Shown piece by piece: positions 1 to 8,874 of a stretch of 64,000 nucleotides of DNA; within the stretch, counting starts at the first letter, position 1, and the number at the start of each line of letters is the position of its first letter. The DNA lies in contig JAQWNP010000007.1 of the NCBI GenBank assembly GCA_029268515.1, positions 1 to 64,000 on the forward strand. The letters are read 5' to 3'. The notes beneath the pieces are model-generated. The model was given only the letters and a program-made list of their open reading frames with translations, ran no database searches and had not been told where the DNA came from. The DNA is from Phycisphaerales bacterium (GTDB lineage: Bacteria; Planctomycetota; Phycisphaerae; Phycisphaerales; SM1A02). The position numbers and the translations under genes are program-made.

Positions 1-335
1 TTGACTGGCGTGGTCTGTTTGGCCAGATAGACGACACCAAAGCCACCTTCACCGAGCGCATCGATAATGGTATAGGGGCCGATGGTTTCACCGCGGGCAA
101 GCGTCATTCGTTGTGATCTGTCTGACGAGCTCTTGTGATCAGCGACGGTCTTCGTCTGCTGCTCGTTGAAGCGCAGCAGTTCGAGTACGTCGTTACACAG
201 ATCCGTGTCATCACCACATGCTTTGTCTAGGAACGCCCGTTGCTCTTGTTGAGGTAGATCAATGACTTGCATGAACAGTTCATGCACACGCTTGTCGTGA
301 TCATGTTGATCAGGAGCGTTTGTTTGATCAGGCAT
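1..335 (-). CDS. Ser/Thr protein kinase, N-terminal part (cut by window edge)
   Basis: This minus-strand gene starts with ATG at 335 and runs off the left edge; about 111 codons are visible. The first 80 residues are hydrophilic and predicted helical, with LPQQEQRAFLDKACG, a segment typical of planctomycete Hanks-type kinases. The glycine-rich ATP loop follows (IDALGEGGFGVVYLAKQ, near residues 91-107). The catalytic Lys, HRD and DFG motifs lie beyond the window. It would phosphorylate Ser/Thr on unknown partners. It lies 39 bp downstream of a second kinase on the same strand, with a nearly identical ATP loop, so the two are probably paralogues and possibly co-transcribed. Kinase identity is secure; substrate, length and membrane anchoring cannot be seen. 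Confidence 0.85.
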   Translation of the reverse strand, partial: MPDQTNAPDQHDHDKRVHELFMQVIDLPQQEQRAFLDKACGDDTDLCNDVLELLRFNEQQTKTVADHKSSSDRSQRMTLARGETIGPYTIIDALGEGGFGVVYLAKQTTPV

Positions 336-374
336 AGCTAAACAATTCTAAAAAAAGTGTGTAAACATTTTGGC

Positions 375-3300
375 CTACTCTTTTTCGAGCTCTTCAAGCT
401 GGGCTCGATATTGGGCGGCTCGCTTGATATTGCCGGCATCCTGATAGGCATTAATAAGATCGTTGATGTAAGAACGGATGTCCTGACTCCGTGGGCTTTC
501 TGGCCCATGAAACATCTGTACTTCTTTAAAGGCCTGTTCTAAAACTGGACCAGCTTTGTCGAGCTGCCCATCGAGAAAGAGGCAGCGTCCATAAGCGCCG
601 CGGACGATGGCCGCAATCGGTCGATAGCCCTGAGCCTCTAAGCCCGCCAATGCTGGCTCGTAGAGGCTGATTGACTCTTCGTATTGGCTGGTTTCACGTA
701 AGAGTCTTGCCAGCGCTTGCATGGTGATTAGTGTCTCAATTTGATCTGGTGCTTGGGCCTGTTGCGTTTGAAGGACTTGGCGAAGCAGCGGTTCAGCTTT
801 GGCAGACTGTCCCGACTCCTCATAGAGGTCAGCCAACGCGCGCCTGGTTTTAAGTGAAAGGGCATCATCAGGGCCGAACGTGGCTGTGATTTGCTCGACG
901 AGTTCGATGAGCATTGCTTCAGCACGTTGGTCTTGCTGGAGTGTGTCCAGGGCAACAGCCCAATTGAGTTTTAAGAAATAGGTGTCACGGGCTTCTGGGC
1001 CGTTGAGTTTTTCACTGAGCTTGGCGCCGCGTTCAAAGCGTTGTGCGGCTTGCTGGTACTGTCCGCTGTTGTAATACCAAGCGGCGAGATTGTTGAGGTT
1101 CGCAAGTGCCTCTTCACTTTCATCGCCATACATTTCGTCAATCACATCGCCTGCCGTCTGCAAGTACTCGGCGGCTTGTTCCATTTGGCCTTGTTCAGTA
1201 CAGACCGCACCCAGAGTATTCATCAAGTCAATCGTGTGGGGGTGAGCTCTTCCCAGGCGGCGCATTTGCTGCTCAAGTGCCCATTCAAGCATTTCTGTTG
1301 CTTGGTCGAGGCGGCCTGCGGTGTAGTGAATGATCGCCAGTTCATTGGCAGCGTTGAGTGCTGAGTCGGTCTCACCTCTTTGACGTGTGTCTTGCCATGC
1401 CTTCTCGGCAAGTTTAAGGGCCTCATCGAGTTCGCCGCGCTCCCGGAGCATGATGGCAAGATTCACTGCAACCTGTGATTGGATATTTGGTCGCATGAAT
1501 TGTTCTGTGGCCTGTGCTTCGATTGAAGCCGGCGTTTCTTGGCTGTCTTTGAACCCGGTACCGACGGTCAGTTGAGACATTTCGGGGCCAAGCAGACTGG
1601 CGTTGGGTCGTTGATCCACATTCGGCGGAAGGTCTATTTGTGTTTGTGGTTTTTCTTTCGCCAGCAGTGCTCGATAAATGGACTCCGCCTCTTCTGTTTT
1701 TCCCTGCTGATGTAAGAGGCTGGCAAGACCATTGGCCGTCATCATGGTCTCAATGTCATCTGGGCCATTGGCTTCGATTTGCTTTTCGAGTACATGGCGG
1801 AGCATTGACTCTGCAAGATCTATCTCACCAAGTTCTGCTTTGGATTGTGCTAAGGCAGCTTGGATCGATAGTGTCTTGGGATGATTTGGCCCATTAACTT
1901 GCTGGCGTAGTGTCAGGGCTTTGGTCATTTGTTGGGCCGCGGCTTCGAAGCGAGCGAGTCCAAAGTAAGCGCGTCCCATGGTGGTGCGGATGCGAGCCTC
2001 AAGCTCAGGCTCATCTGTAAAGTCTTCATCGATGTGCTGCATGGCCTGATCAAGCACTTCAATAAATGGTTGTTCTGCTCTGAATTGATCTGGCCCTGCG
2101 CCCCTTAAGCGTGGATCAATAGCGCTGAAGAGACGGTTATTCAAATAGCTAAAGATCAGTTGCGTTCGCTGCATTTCTTCGGTTGCTCTAATGGCTTCTT
2201 CCGTCGCTTGTTGTGCCGCCTCCTTTGCTTCATTGGACTTCAGTTCAGCAATCTGCCGCTGTTGCTCAAGTTGATCTGCAACTTCTTGCAGCGCGGCATA
2301 CTGCGCCGTGACTGTTTTTTTCTGAAGTTCAGCCTGATTGGCATTCTCTTGAGCGAGTTTTGCTTGGCGGTCAGCTTCTTTTTCATTAGATGCGGCTCGA
2401 ACTGCAAAGAGAGATGTTGCAACAATGCCAAGTACGAGCACAATGAAAATAATTGCCGCAGCGATCACTGGGCCCTTGTTGCGTTTAATCAATTTGCGCA
2501 AGCGGTAGTTTGCCGATTCAGGGCCAGCTTCAAGCGCATCGCCATCAAGATAGCGATGTACGTCATCGCCCATCTCTTTGGCAGAGGCATACCGTTCGTT
2601 GCGTTCCTTGCGCAGCGCTTTGAGTGGGATCCACTCAAGTTCCTTGCGCAGAATACCTCGTAAATGGTCGATACTTGTTGCTCTTAACTGAGCGACCTGG
2701 GAAGCATCGTTTGTGTCAATGCTGGTGAGCTTGGTGCTGGGTCTTTGTGGTGTTTGTTCGCGAATGATCCGTTGAATGCCGGCCAGGCCAGCTTCTCGAA
2801 GTGTCTGTGACTCAAAAGGTGTGTGGCCAGTCAGTAGTTCATACAGGAGCACGCCGAGGGAATAGACATCGCTTCGGGTATCGATGTCAACGGCGCTCAT
2901 CTCAGCCTGCTCAGGTGACATGTATTCTGGCGTTCCAATGAGCTGGCCTTGTTGAGTGAACAAGGTGTTTTCTGTCAGCGATTGGCTGGTGGCTTTTGCA
3001 ATGCCAAAGTCAATGATCTTAGGCTGAGGTTCATCTCGCTCATTGATAATGACCAGAATGTTGGCCGGCTTCAAATCACGGTGGATGACGCCCTTCATAT
3101 GTGCGTGTTGGATGGCATCACAGACGGCAGCAAAAAGCCGTAGTCGTGTTTGAGTGTTCATTCGATGCCGATCGCAATAGGTTGTGATCGGTTCACCTTG
3201 CACATATTCCATGACGAAAAAGGGCCGGTGATCGTCGGTCGTGCCCGCCTCATAGACACGCGCAATACCGGGATGGTTCATCAAGGCCAGTGCTTGTCGC

Positions 3301-3569
3301 TCAGCCTCAAAGCGCGCGATGACGGCCCGAGTGTCCATGCCTGGTTTGATGATCTTCAGCGCCACACGGCGTTTGACCGGTGCCAACTGATCGGCGAGAT
3401 AGACAACGCCAAAACCACCTTCGCCGAGCCGGCTTAGTATTTTGAAGTTTCCAACAGTATCGCCGGGCTGCAAACCAATGGGGTTTGATCGCCCACGCAC
3501 GCTAGGCTGATCAAGCGTGGCATCCGGATCAGGCGTTGGTTTGTCACCAGAACCTTCAGGCATGCCCAT
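375..3569 (-). CDS. Membrane-anchored Ser/Thr protein kinase with C-terminal TPR repeats
   Basis: A 1064-residue Hanks-type kinase. The kinase domain (about residues 40-330) has every key motif: GEGGFGVVYLA, VALKIIKPG with the ATP-binding Lys, HRDLKPANIL, DFGIAKA and GTPEYMSPEQ. One hydrophobic span follows (IAAAIIFIVLVLGIVATSLF, about 370-392), then a Gln/Glu/Ala-rich coiled coil of some 70 residues, then a long run of TPR units (about 500-1060; for example ARFEAAAQQMTKAL and QYQQAAQRFERGA). The plan is cytoplasmic kinase, membrane anchor and probably extracytoplasmic TPR sensor or scaffold, which is common in Planctomycetota. The start is the first ATG in frame, just before a Pro/Asp-rich leader. 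Substrates are unknown. It is the upstream partner of the truncated kinase at the window edge. Confidence 0.92.
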   Translation of the reverse strand: MGMPEGSGDKPTPDPDATLDQPSVRGRSNPIGLQPGDTVGNFKILSRLGEGGFGVVYLADQLAPVKRRVALKIIKPGMDTRAVIARFEAERQALALMNHPGIARVYEAGTTDDHRPFFVMEYVQGEPITTYCDRHRMNTQTRLRLFAAVCDAIQHAHMKGVIHRDLKPANILVIINERDEPQPKIIDFGIAKATSQSLTENTLFTQQGQLIGTPEYMSPEQAEMSAVDIDTRSDVYSLGVLLYELLTGHTPFESQTLREAGLAGIQRIIREQTPQRPSTKLTSIDTNDASQVAQLRATSIDHLRGILRKELEWIPLKALRKERNERYASAKEMGDDVHRYLDGDALEAGPESANYRLRKLIKRNKGPVIAAAIIFIVLVLGIVATSLFAVRAASNEKEADRQAKLAQENANQAELQKKTVTAQYAALQEVADQLEQQRQIAELKSNEAKEAAQQATEEAIRATEEMQRTQLIFSYLNNRLFSAIDPRLRGAGPDQFRAEQPFIEVLDQAMQHIDEDFTDEPELEARIRTTMGRAYFGLARFEAAAQQMTKALTLRQQVNGPNHPKTLSIQAALAQSKAELGEIDLAESMLRHVLEKQIEANGPDDIETMMTANGLASLLHQQGKTEEAESIYRALLAKEKPQTQIDLPPNVDQRPNASLLGPEMSQLTVGTGFKDSQETPASIEAQATEQFMRPNIQSQVAVNLAIMLRERGELDEALKLAEKAWQDTRQRGETDSALNAANELAIIHYTAGRLDQATEMLEWALEQQMRRLGRAHPHTIDLMNTLGAVCTEQGQMEQAAEYLQTAGDVIDEMYGDESEEALANLNNLAAWYYNSGQYQQAAQRFERGAKLSEKLNGPEARDTYFLKLNWAVALDTLQQDQRAEAMLIELVEQITATFGPDDALSLKTRRALADLYEESGQSAKAEPLLRQVLQTQQAQAPDQIETLITMQALARLLRETSQYEESISLYEPALAGLEAQGYRPIAAIVRGAYGRCLFLDGQLDKAGPVLEQAFKEVQMFHGPESPRSQDIRSYINDLINAYQDAGNIKRAAQYRAQLEELEKE

Positions 3570-3817
3570 CAGGGTACCGCAGGCATGGGCATCGAGGCAT
3601 TTTTTTATCTATGCAGAGCCAGTTCGCCTGGATATTAGGTGCTTGTGGCGTCATGTTGGACAAGGGAATCAGTTTGATGCCAGGCATCTCCAGGATTGAG
3701 CAATGCAATAACCGGAGTGCTTTCCTTGTGTCAGATTGGACTTTGGCGAGCTTTGTTGGGCATTCTTTCGAGCGTCTATATCGGGCTGCGTTGCTTCCTT
3801 GGTGGTTCGTGCGTCCA

Positions 3818-3846
3818 TTGGCGGGCCTGGGACATTTGAGTAGAAT
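3818..3846 (+). promoter_or_regulatory. Candidate housekeeping promoter of tRNA-Arg
   Basis: TTGGCG at 3818-3823 and TAGAAT at 3841-3846 are separated by 17 bp. Each is close to the sigma-70 -35 and -10 consensus. The predicted start, about 7 bp downstream of the -10 box, lies just before the tRNA at 3861. It could also drive fabI, 45 bp beyond the tRNA. Found by eye only. Confidence 0.5.
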
Positions 3847-3860
3847 CTGAATCTCCCTGA

Positions 3861-3934
<74 letters not shown>

Positions 3935-3979
3935 TTTGATCAGCGGCCATGGCCTTGCATATACAGGAGTCTGATTCGT

Positions 3980-4759
3980 ATGGGCATTCTTGAAGGGAAA
4001 CGCGGTCTGATTGTTGGTGTTGCCAACGAGCATAGTTACGGCACTCATATCGCGACCTCCATTAAGCGTGAGGGAGGTGAATGTCTTTTTACGCATTTGC
4101 CTGGCGAAAAGATGGCTCGTCGTTGTTCAAAGGCAATCGAAAAAGTTGGTATTGCTGATCCATGGCTTGAACCTCTCGATGCCTCTAATGATGAAGATCT
4201 CGATCGCGTCTTCGACAAGTTGGGTAAGGACTTTGGTTCGATTGATTTCTTGGTGCACTCGATCGCTTTTGCGGATCGTGATTGGCTCAAGGCAGGAAAG
4301 TTTGCGGCGACACCACGAGAAGTGTTTAATCAAGCGCTTGATATCAGTGCCTATACCTATATGGCAATGGGTAATCGTGCGGCTCAGATCATGCCCAATG
4401 GTGGTGGAATGGTCTCTATGAGTTACTACGGCGCTGAGAAGGCAATACCTGGCTATAACGTGATGGGTGTTGCGAAGTCGGCACTTGAATCAGCAACACG
4501 TTATCTGGCGGCTGATTTGGGTGAAAAAGATGTGCGTGTCAATTGCATCTCGGGTGGCCCACTTCGAACGCTCAGTGCAATGGCAGTGGGAGGCTTTGCT
4601 GATATTCTTGATTGGGTGCAACAGAAGTCGCCGCTCAAACGCAATGTGACTGGCGGCAATGTCGGTGATACGGCCGCTTTCTTGCTCAGCCCACTGGCTG
4701 GTGGCGTGACTGGTGAAGTCATCCATGTTGACTGTGGTTACAGTACGATTGGACTATAG
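3980..4759 (+). CDS. fabI: Enoyl-[acyl-carrier-protein] reductase (NADH), FabI type
   Basis: Predicted to reduce trans-2-enoyl-ACP in the last step of each fatty-acid elongation round, in the cytoplasm. The 259-residue protein has the FabI form of the SDR fold: an N-terminal nucleotide-binding segment (GLIVGVANEHSYGTHIA), SIAFAD, and the active-site spacing Y-x6-K in YNVMGVAKSALE, followed by NCISGGPLRTLSA. Length is normal for FabI. I use ATG 3980, preceded by CAGGAG at 3963-3968. An upstream in-frame start at 3908 would lie inside the tRNA and add residues with no counterpart in the family. It may share the tRNA promoter. FabI rather than another SDR is well supported by the Y-x6-K spacing. 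Confidence 0.95.
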   Translation: MGILEGKRGLIVGVANEHSYGTHIATSIKREGGECLFTHLPGEKMARRCSKAIEKVGIADPWLEPLDASNDEDLDRVFDKLGKDFGSIDFLVHSIAFADRDWLKAGKFAATPREVFNQALDISAYTYMAMGNRAAQIMPNGGGMVSMSYYGAEKAIPGYNVMGVAKSALESATRYLAADLGEKDVRVNCISGGPLRTLSAMAVGGFADILDWVQQKSPLKRNVTGGNVGDTAAFLLSPLAGGVTGEVIHVDCGYSTIGL

Positions 4760-4848
4760 AATCGATCGAAGGGATGAATGTTGCAGGTTTGTGGATCTAC
4801 GCTCTGGTTGTAGGTCAGTAGAGTTTTTTAGGCGAGAGGGTGATAGTG

Positions 4849-5238
4849 ATGGCGACGATTTATATTGTTGAAGGACCAAATAATGGTGAGGCTTACCTTC
4901 TTAGTGAGGGGGAGGTTGTGATTGGTCGTGGGGAGGAGTCGAGCATTGCCTTGGCTGATGAAAAGACCTCTCGCTCGCATTTGAGTGTGAGCTATAGCCA
5001 TGATTCGAGAAAGCATGTTGCCAAGGATCTGAAGTCAACCAATGGAACTCGATGCAATGGCAAGCTCATGTCGACTGCGACCGTGCTCAGTGATGGTGAC
5101 CAGCTCGCATTTGGAGATACGGTGATTGAGTATTCTTCAGCAACGTTCGAGTCGGCTGCGGAGGCGAAAGAGGCTCGAACCGTCTCGTCTCGCCAAGGAA
5201 CCAATACGCTCATGGATAATCAGAACGCAGGCTGGTAG
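4849..5238 (+). CDS. FHA-domain protein
   Basis: A 129-residue protein that is almost entirely one forkhead-associated domain, a phosphothreonine-binding module. The core signature is present: VVIGRGEESSIAL with the Gly-Arg pair, then TSRSHLSVS with the Ser-Arg-x-x-His motif, then LKSTNGTRCNG. The last 30 residues are polar and probably disordered. ATG 4849 is chosen because GAGAGGG (4834-4840) sits 8 bp upstream; a GTG at 4840 would overlap that ribosome site. It would read Thr phosphorylation made by Hanks-type kinases, two of which lie 1.3 kb away, although a direct link is inference. Partner unknown. Confidence 0.88.
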   Translation: MATIYIVEGPNNGEAYLLSEGEVVIGRGEESSIALADEKTSRSHLSVSYSHDSRKHVAKDLKSTNGTRCNGKLMSTATVLSDGDQLAFGDTVIEYSSATFESAAEAKEARTVSSRQGTNTLMDNQNAGW

Positions 5239-5257
5239 GCAATGGCGGCCCCTGAGG

Positions 5258-6241
5258 TCAGATGTCCGACAATTGCGAGTCAAAAAGCCAAGCGCCGGGA
5301 TGATTGAGGTCGCATTCTGGAACGAGGCGTTCTTTCAGCATTTGGGTGAGATGGCTCAGGCCTTCTCGGGTCTGGCTGCTGATGCAGATATCACCATCAT
5401 CGCATTTGGCAATGTCAGCCATGGTCCTAACCGTGATGTCTGGCGCGCGAGAAAACACCGTATCCAGCCACCCACAGTCAGGCGCGCTTAGTAAAACAAC
5501 AAGATCTGCACGCGCCACCACTGAAGCGGCTAGTTCGATAGCGCTTGCTTCAATGGGGTCCTGTGTTTGACGGAGACCAGGCGTGTCGTGAACAAGGGCT
5601 GTGATGCCGGCGAGATCGATGAGACCGGTCGTATAGTCTCGGGTCGTCCCTGGCAGATGGGTTGCGATCGAGATGGTCCTGCCCATCAGTGCGTTCATCA
5701 GTGAGCTCTTGCCTGCGTTGGGTTGGCCGACCAAGGCGATGTGAGCTGGTTGAATCAGGCGATTGAGTCGCAAGCTTCGACTCAGGTCGTCACGATCGAG
5801 CACAGGTTTGAGCCGCCAGCGTTTGGGCTGGTCTAGAAGGAGATCAACCGCTAGGCGGCTATTGGCTTTTGCCAGGGTGCGAAGCATCAACGCTTCATAA
5901 GCGTCGGCGGCTTCTGGGAAGAGTGATTGGCAGTCGATGTCTTGGGCATCGCTCCAGAGAGCGCCTTGTTCAATGAGCCATGAAGCCAGTCGCTCCACAA
6001 TTCTTGGCCCACCATGGGGCATAAGCAGTGCGGTCTTTTCTGAGAGCGGTAATGCAAGGCCTTCGTCAATATCTACAAAGTCGACTAAATGTGTTTGGCC
6101 CAAACGCAGATCATTTCGCCCGGTCAGCTTGCTGAGTATTGCGGCGCAATCTCCTTGCAGCAAGATGATCGCAACGGCACCTGGAATTGGTGGTGTTGTC
6201 AGTGTGGCTCTAACGACAGCTTCAGCTTTCTTCTTGCTCAT
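5258..6241 (-). CDS. Reduced MnmE/TrmE-like GTPase lacking the C-terminal cysteine motif
   Basis: A 327-residue relative of MnmE, the tRNA wobble-uridine modification GTPase, which is normally about 450 residues. An MnmE-like N-terminal region is recognisable (PGAVAIILLQGD, PHGGPRIVERLASWLI), but the folate-site segments of true MnmE (NSYTGED, EFTLRAF) are missing. The G domain is clear: G1 GQPNAGKSS (172-180), G2 TTRDYT, G3 DTPG (219-222). At the G4 position the usual NKxD reads TMAD (about 273-276). The helical tail ending in C-[IVL]-G-K is absent. ATG 6241 is chosen because it fits the family start; the gene then overlaps coaX by 20 nt and is probably coupled to it. It may be a separate GTPase family and not a functional MnmE. 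Confidence 0.72.
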   Translation of the reverse strand: MSKKKAEAVVRATLTTPPIPGAVAIILLQGDCAAILSKLTGRNDLRLGQTHLVDFVDIDEGLALPLSEKTALLMPHGGPRIVERLASWLIEQGALWSDAQDIDCQSLFPEAADAYEALMLRTLAKANSRLAVDLLLDQPKRWRLKPVLDRDDLSRSLRLNRLIQPAHIALVGQPNAGKSSLMNALMGRTISIATHLPGTTRDYTTGLIDLAGITALVHDTPGLRQTQDPIEASAIELAASVVARADLVVLLSAPDCGWLDTVFSRAPDITVRTMADIAKCDDGDICISSQTREGLSHLTQMLKERLVPECDLNHPGAWLFDSQLSDI

Positions 6242-7010
6242 GTTGATCAGTAGCAAGTGCATGGCGCACGGCCACAGCAATTCCCTCGAGTGTCAGGTCT
6301 GGAATCACGCGATCTACAAAGTCATCTTGGTCAAACAACAGTTGACTGTCACCACCTGTGGCCACGACTAATGGATACGCTCGATAGTGCTCTGCATAAC
6401 GTTCAACAACAACACGAACAAGGCCTCGGATTCCATAGTAGACGCCTTGCAGCATTGCCTCTGCGGTATTTCGGCCAAAGGGTTCGTCATCAGGTTTGCG
6501 CCATTTGATTTCAGGAAGCGCTGAAGCATGTTGAGAGAGTGCCTCGAGTTGCATATGTGCGCCGGGTGCGATCGCGCCGCCATGGAATGTGCCTTCGCCG
6601 TCAACAAAGTCAACAGTGACTGCGGTGCCTGCATCGACAATAACGCATGCCTGTTGGAGTTGGTCAAAGGCTGCTGCGGCATTGAGCATCCGATCGATGC
6701 CGGTCAGCGTTTCGCGATCAAGTGATTGGCCAATTGGAACGGGCACATCTCTCCCGACTTGATAGACGTCGGTGGCCAATTGGTCCTGAAGTGCTGAGGT
6801 CATTGTCTCGCCCATCTGTTCATGGACAGCGGCAAGGACGATTGCGGGCACTTCTGGGAGACGTTTTGTTTCGGCAACCACATGCTGGACTATTTTGGCG
6901 AGGTCTGTATTTGGGATACGAACGGCTGTCGCGAGCTTCCCCTCGCTGATTTGGCCAATCTGGGTCCGGGTGTTACCTACATTCATTGCGATGACTTCTG
7001 GCTGTGGCAT
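6222..7010 (-). CDS. coaX: Type III pantothenate kinase (CoaX)
   Basis: Predicted to phosphorylate pantothenate, the first step of coenzyme A synthesis. The ASKHA-fold motifs are present: an N-terminal phosphate loop, TGIDRMLNAAAAF with the Gly-x-Asp-Arg of the active site, VDAGTAVTVDFV, and FHGGAIAPG. Length (262 residues) is normal. The N-terminal loop reads NVGNTRTQIG, where the family has Asp-x-Gly-Asn-Thr; the first Asp is Asn here. I start at ATG 7010 because an upstream ATG at 7049 adds residues with no family counterpart. It is divergent from folD with 37 bp between starts. A separate coaB domain lies at 42.3-42.9 kb. Confidence 0.88.
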   Translation of the reverse strand: MPQPEVIAMNVGNTRTQIGQISEGKLATAVRIPNTDLAKIVQHVVAETKRLPEVPAIVLAAVHEQMGETMTSALQDQLATDVYQVGRDVPVPIGQSLDRETLTGIDRMLNAAAAFDQLQQACVIVDAGTAVTVDFVDGEGTFHGGAIAPGAHMQLEALSQHASALPEIKWRKPDDEPFGRNTAEAMLQGVYYGIRGLVRVVVERYAEHYRAYPLVVATGGDSQLLFDQDDFVDRVIPDLTLEGIAVAVRHALATDQHEQEES

Positions 7011-7047
7011 CCCCACAGTGTACGCAGGAGACGATATTCTTGTGGGC

Positions 7048-7923
7048 ATGATGGAAGCAACAGCGACAATGATTGACGGGATCTCTCTGGCAGCGAAGTT
7101 TAAAGCCCAGATAGGGGCGCTTGTGGCTGAGGTGAAAGCGCAGGGGCGGCCGGTCAGGCTCGATGCCTTACTGGTTGGTGGGGCTGATAGTCCTGCAGCA
7201 ATTTATGCCCGGAATCAGGCCAAGACCTGTCTTGAGGTTGGTATTGAATATCACCTTCATGAGCTCTCTGGTCAGGCGACGGAAGATGACATCCTGGGTC
7301 GCATTCTCTTACTCAATGCCAATGAGGATGTGCGAGCCATCATGATGCATCTGCCTTTGCCAAAAGGTGTGGACACCGAGCGAATTCAATCCATGATTGC
7401 AGTTGATAAAGATGTAGAAGGTGTGAATCCAGCGAACATTGGTAAGGTTGTCTATGGTCGCCGTAGCTTGGTGCCGTGCACGGCTCTTGCAGTCATGGAG
7501 ATGATTGAGTCCACAGGTGTGGAGCTTGAGGGGGCTTGTGCTGTATGTGTGGGTGCCAGCAACATCGTAGGGAAGCCTGTCGCAGTTCTTTTAATGCGAG
7601 CTCAGGCAACAGTGGTTTCTACAAACGTGCATACCAAATCTCTAGACGCGCTGGTGCGTGGTGCTGATATTGTCGTTTCAGCGGCAGGCGTTGCTGGTCT
7701 GGTAAGAGGCGACATGATTAAACCCGGCGCGGTGGTGATCGATGTTGGCATCAATCGGGTCAAAGGCGATGACGGCCAGGTGCATACGGTTGGTGATGTT
7801 GTCTACGATGAGGTGGCGCAAGTCGCAGGCTACGTCTCGCCAGTTCCTGGTGGCGTTGGTCCGATGACCGTAGCAATGATGCTCCGCAATACGGTTGAAG
7901 CTGCCGAGCGTCTTGGTCGCTAG
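7048..7923 (+). CDS. folD: FolD-family methylenetetrahydrofolate dehydrogenase, altered cyclohydrolase site
   Basis: FolD normally oxidises 5,10-methylene-THF to methenyl-THF and hydrolyses that to 10-formyl-THF. This 291-residue protein has the family's length and motifs: AIYARNQAKTCLEVGI, HLPLPKG, DKDVEGVNPANIGK, CVGASNIVGKPVA and the C-terminal VPGGVGPMTVAMML. Three residues differ at positions known to matter for catalysis in the human enzyme: Lys56 is Gln57 here, Gln100 is His101, and Asp125 is Glu124. The NAD(P)-binding half looks normal. Two ATGs (7048, 7051) precede the conserved region; CAGGAG lies 17 bp upstream, a rather long gap. It converges on purC with 3 bp between stop codons. 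Family certain; full bifunctionality doubtful. Confidence 0.9.
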   Translation: MMEATATMIDGISLAAKFKAQIGALVAEVKAQGRPVRLDALLVGGADSPAAIYARNQAKTCLEVGIEYHLHELSGQATEDDILGRILLLNANEDVRAIMMHLPLPKGVDTERIQSMIAVDKDVEGVNPANIGKVVYGRRSLVPCTALAVMEMIESTGVELEGACAVCVGASNIVGKPVAVLLMRAQATVVSTNVHTKSLDALVRGADIVVSAAGVAGLVRGDMIKPGAVVIDVGINRVKGDDGQVHTVGDVVYDEVAQVAGYVSPVPGGVGPMTVAMMLRNTVEAAERLGR

Positions 7924-7926
7924 CGT

Positions 7927-8874
7927 TTAGTCGAAGAGGCGGTCACGAGCTTCGCGATAGCGTTTGAGCGTGTTGCTAATAATTTCATCGGGGAGCTCTG
8001 GGCCTGGAGGGGTTTTATCCCAGCTTCCGGCCTTCACCATGCCAAGCAAGTGGTTTCGTACGTACTGCTTGTCGAATGAGTTCTGATCGCGGCCCGCTTC
8101 ATACTCTTCTGCAGGCCAAAAGCGTGATGAATCAGGTGTCAAAATCTCATCGATCAAAATAGGTTCGCCGCACCGGTTGCCTTGGTGGTCGATCGGGTAG
8201 CCAAATTCAAACTTGGTATCAGCGAGAATAATGCCACGGGCTCGGGCGTACTCGGCGGCGGCGTTGTACATATTGAGCGAGACCGTGCGCAAGTGCTCCA
8301 TGACATCCTTGCCAGCAATCGAGCATGAGGTTTCAAAGTCGATGTTCTCATCATGCCCCACAGTGGCTTTGGTTGCTGGGGTAAAAATCGGTTCAGGCAG
8401 CTGGCTGCACTGCATCAGGCCCGCGGGTAGAGAGACGCCGCAGACGGACTGATTTTGTTGATATTCGACCCATCCAGAGCCAGCGAGGTAGCCGCGCACG
8501 ACAAACTCAACAGGAATGACTTCGCAGGCCCGTCCGACCATCACTCGTCCATCAATCGAGGCGGCTTCATCTTCCGAGATGCCGGGAACATCGTTGCCCC
8601 GCGTTGATAGAAGGTGGTCTTCGATGATGTTGAGTTCGCGGACAAAGTCAAACCACTTTTCAGCGATGCCAGTGAGCATGCAGCCCTTGCCCGGAACTGG
8701 TGTGGGCAAGACGACGTCAAAAGCGCTAATGCGGTCAGAGGCGATGATCAACATTCGAGGCGGGGTATTGGCATCGCCTGGAACTTCATAAATATCGCGT
8801 ACTTTGCCCTGTCGACGGCCGGGGAGGGGGAGATCGGTCTGAAAAACGGTGTTCATTGAATCTGTCATACTCAT
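7927..8874 (-). CDS. purC: Phosphoribosylaminoimidazole-succinocarboxamide synthase
   Basis: Joins aspartate to CAIR with ATP in purine synthesis. The 315-residue form matches the longer yeast-like SAICAR synthases. Visible motifs: GKVRDIYEV near the N terminus, IASDRISAFDVVLP, PVEFVVRGYLAGSGW, and ILADTKFEFG followed by ILIDEILTPDSSR. I use ATG 8874; ATGs at 8868 and 8856 are alternatives, and none has a strong ribosome site. The longer in-frame extension upstream has no family counterpart. It faces folD, which makes the one-carbon units used in the same pathway, although the two genes are convergent and so not in one operon. Confidence 0.94.
   Translation of the reverse strand: MSMTDSMNTVFQTDLPLPGRRQGKVRDIYEVPGDANTPPRMLIIASDRISAFDVVLPTPVPGKGCMLTGIAEKWFDFVRELNIIEDHLLSTRGNDVPGISEDEAASIDGRVMVGRACEVIPVEFVVRGYLAGSGWVEYQQNQSVCGVSLPAGLMQCSQLPEPIFTPATKATVGHDENIDFETSCSIAGKDVMEHLRTVSLNMYNAAAEYARARGIILADTKFEFGYPIDHQGNRCGEPILIDEILTPDSSRFWPAEEYEAGRDQNSFDKQYVRNHLLGMVKAGSWDKTPPGPELPDEIISNTLKRYREARDRLFD

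Noticed and set aside
1041-2663. Plus-strand ORFs opposite the TPR kinase (for example 2160-2663)
   Set aside because: Antisense shadows of a confident kinase gene, with Cys/Phe-rich composition and no domain.
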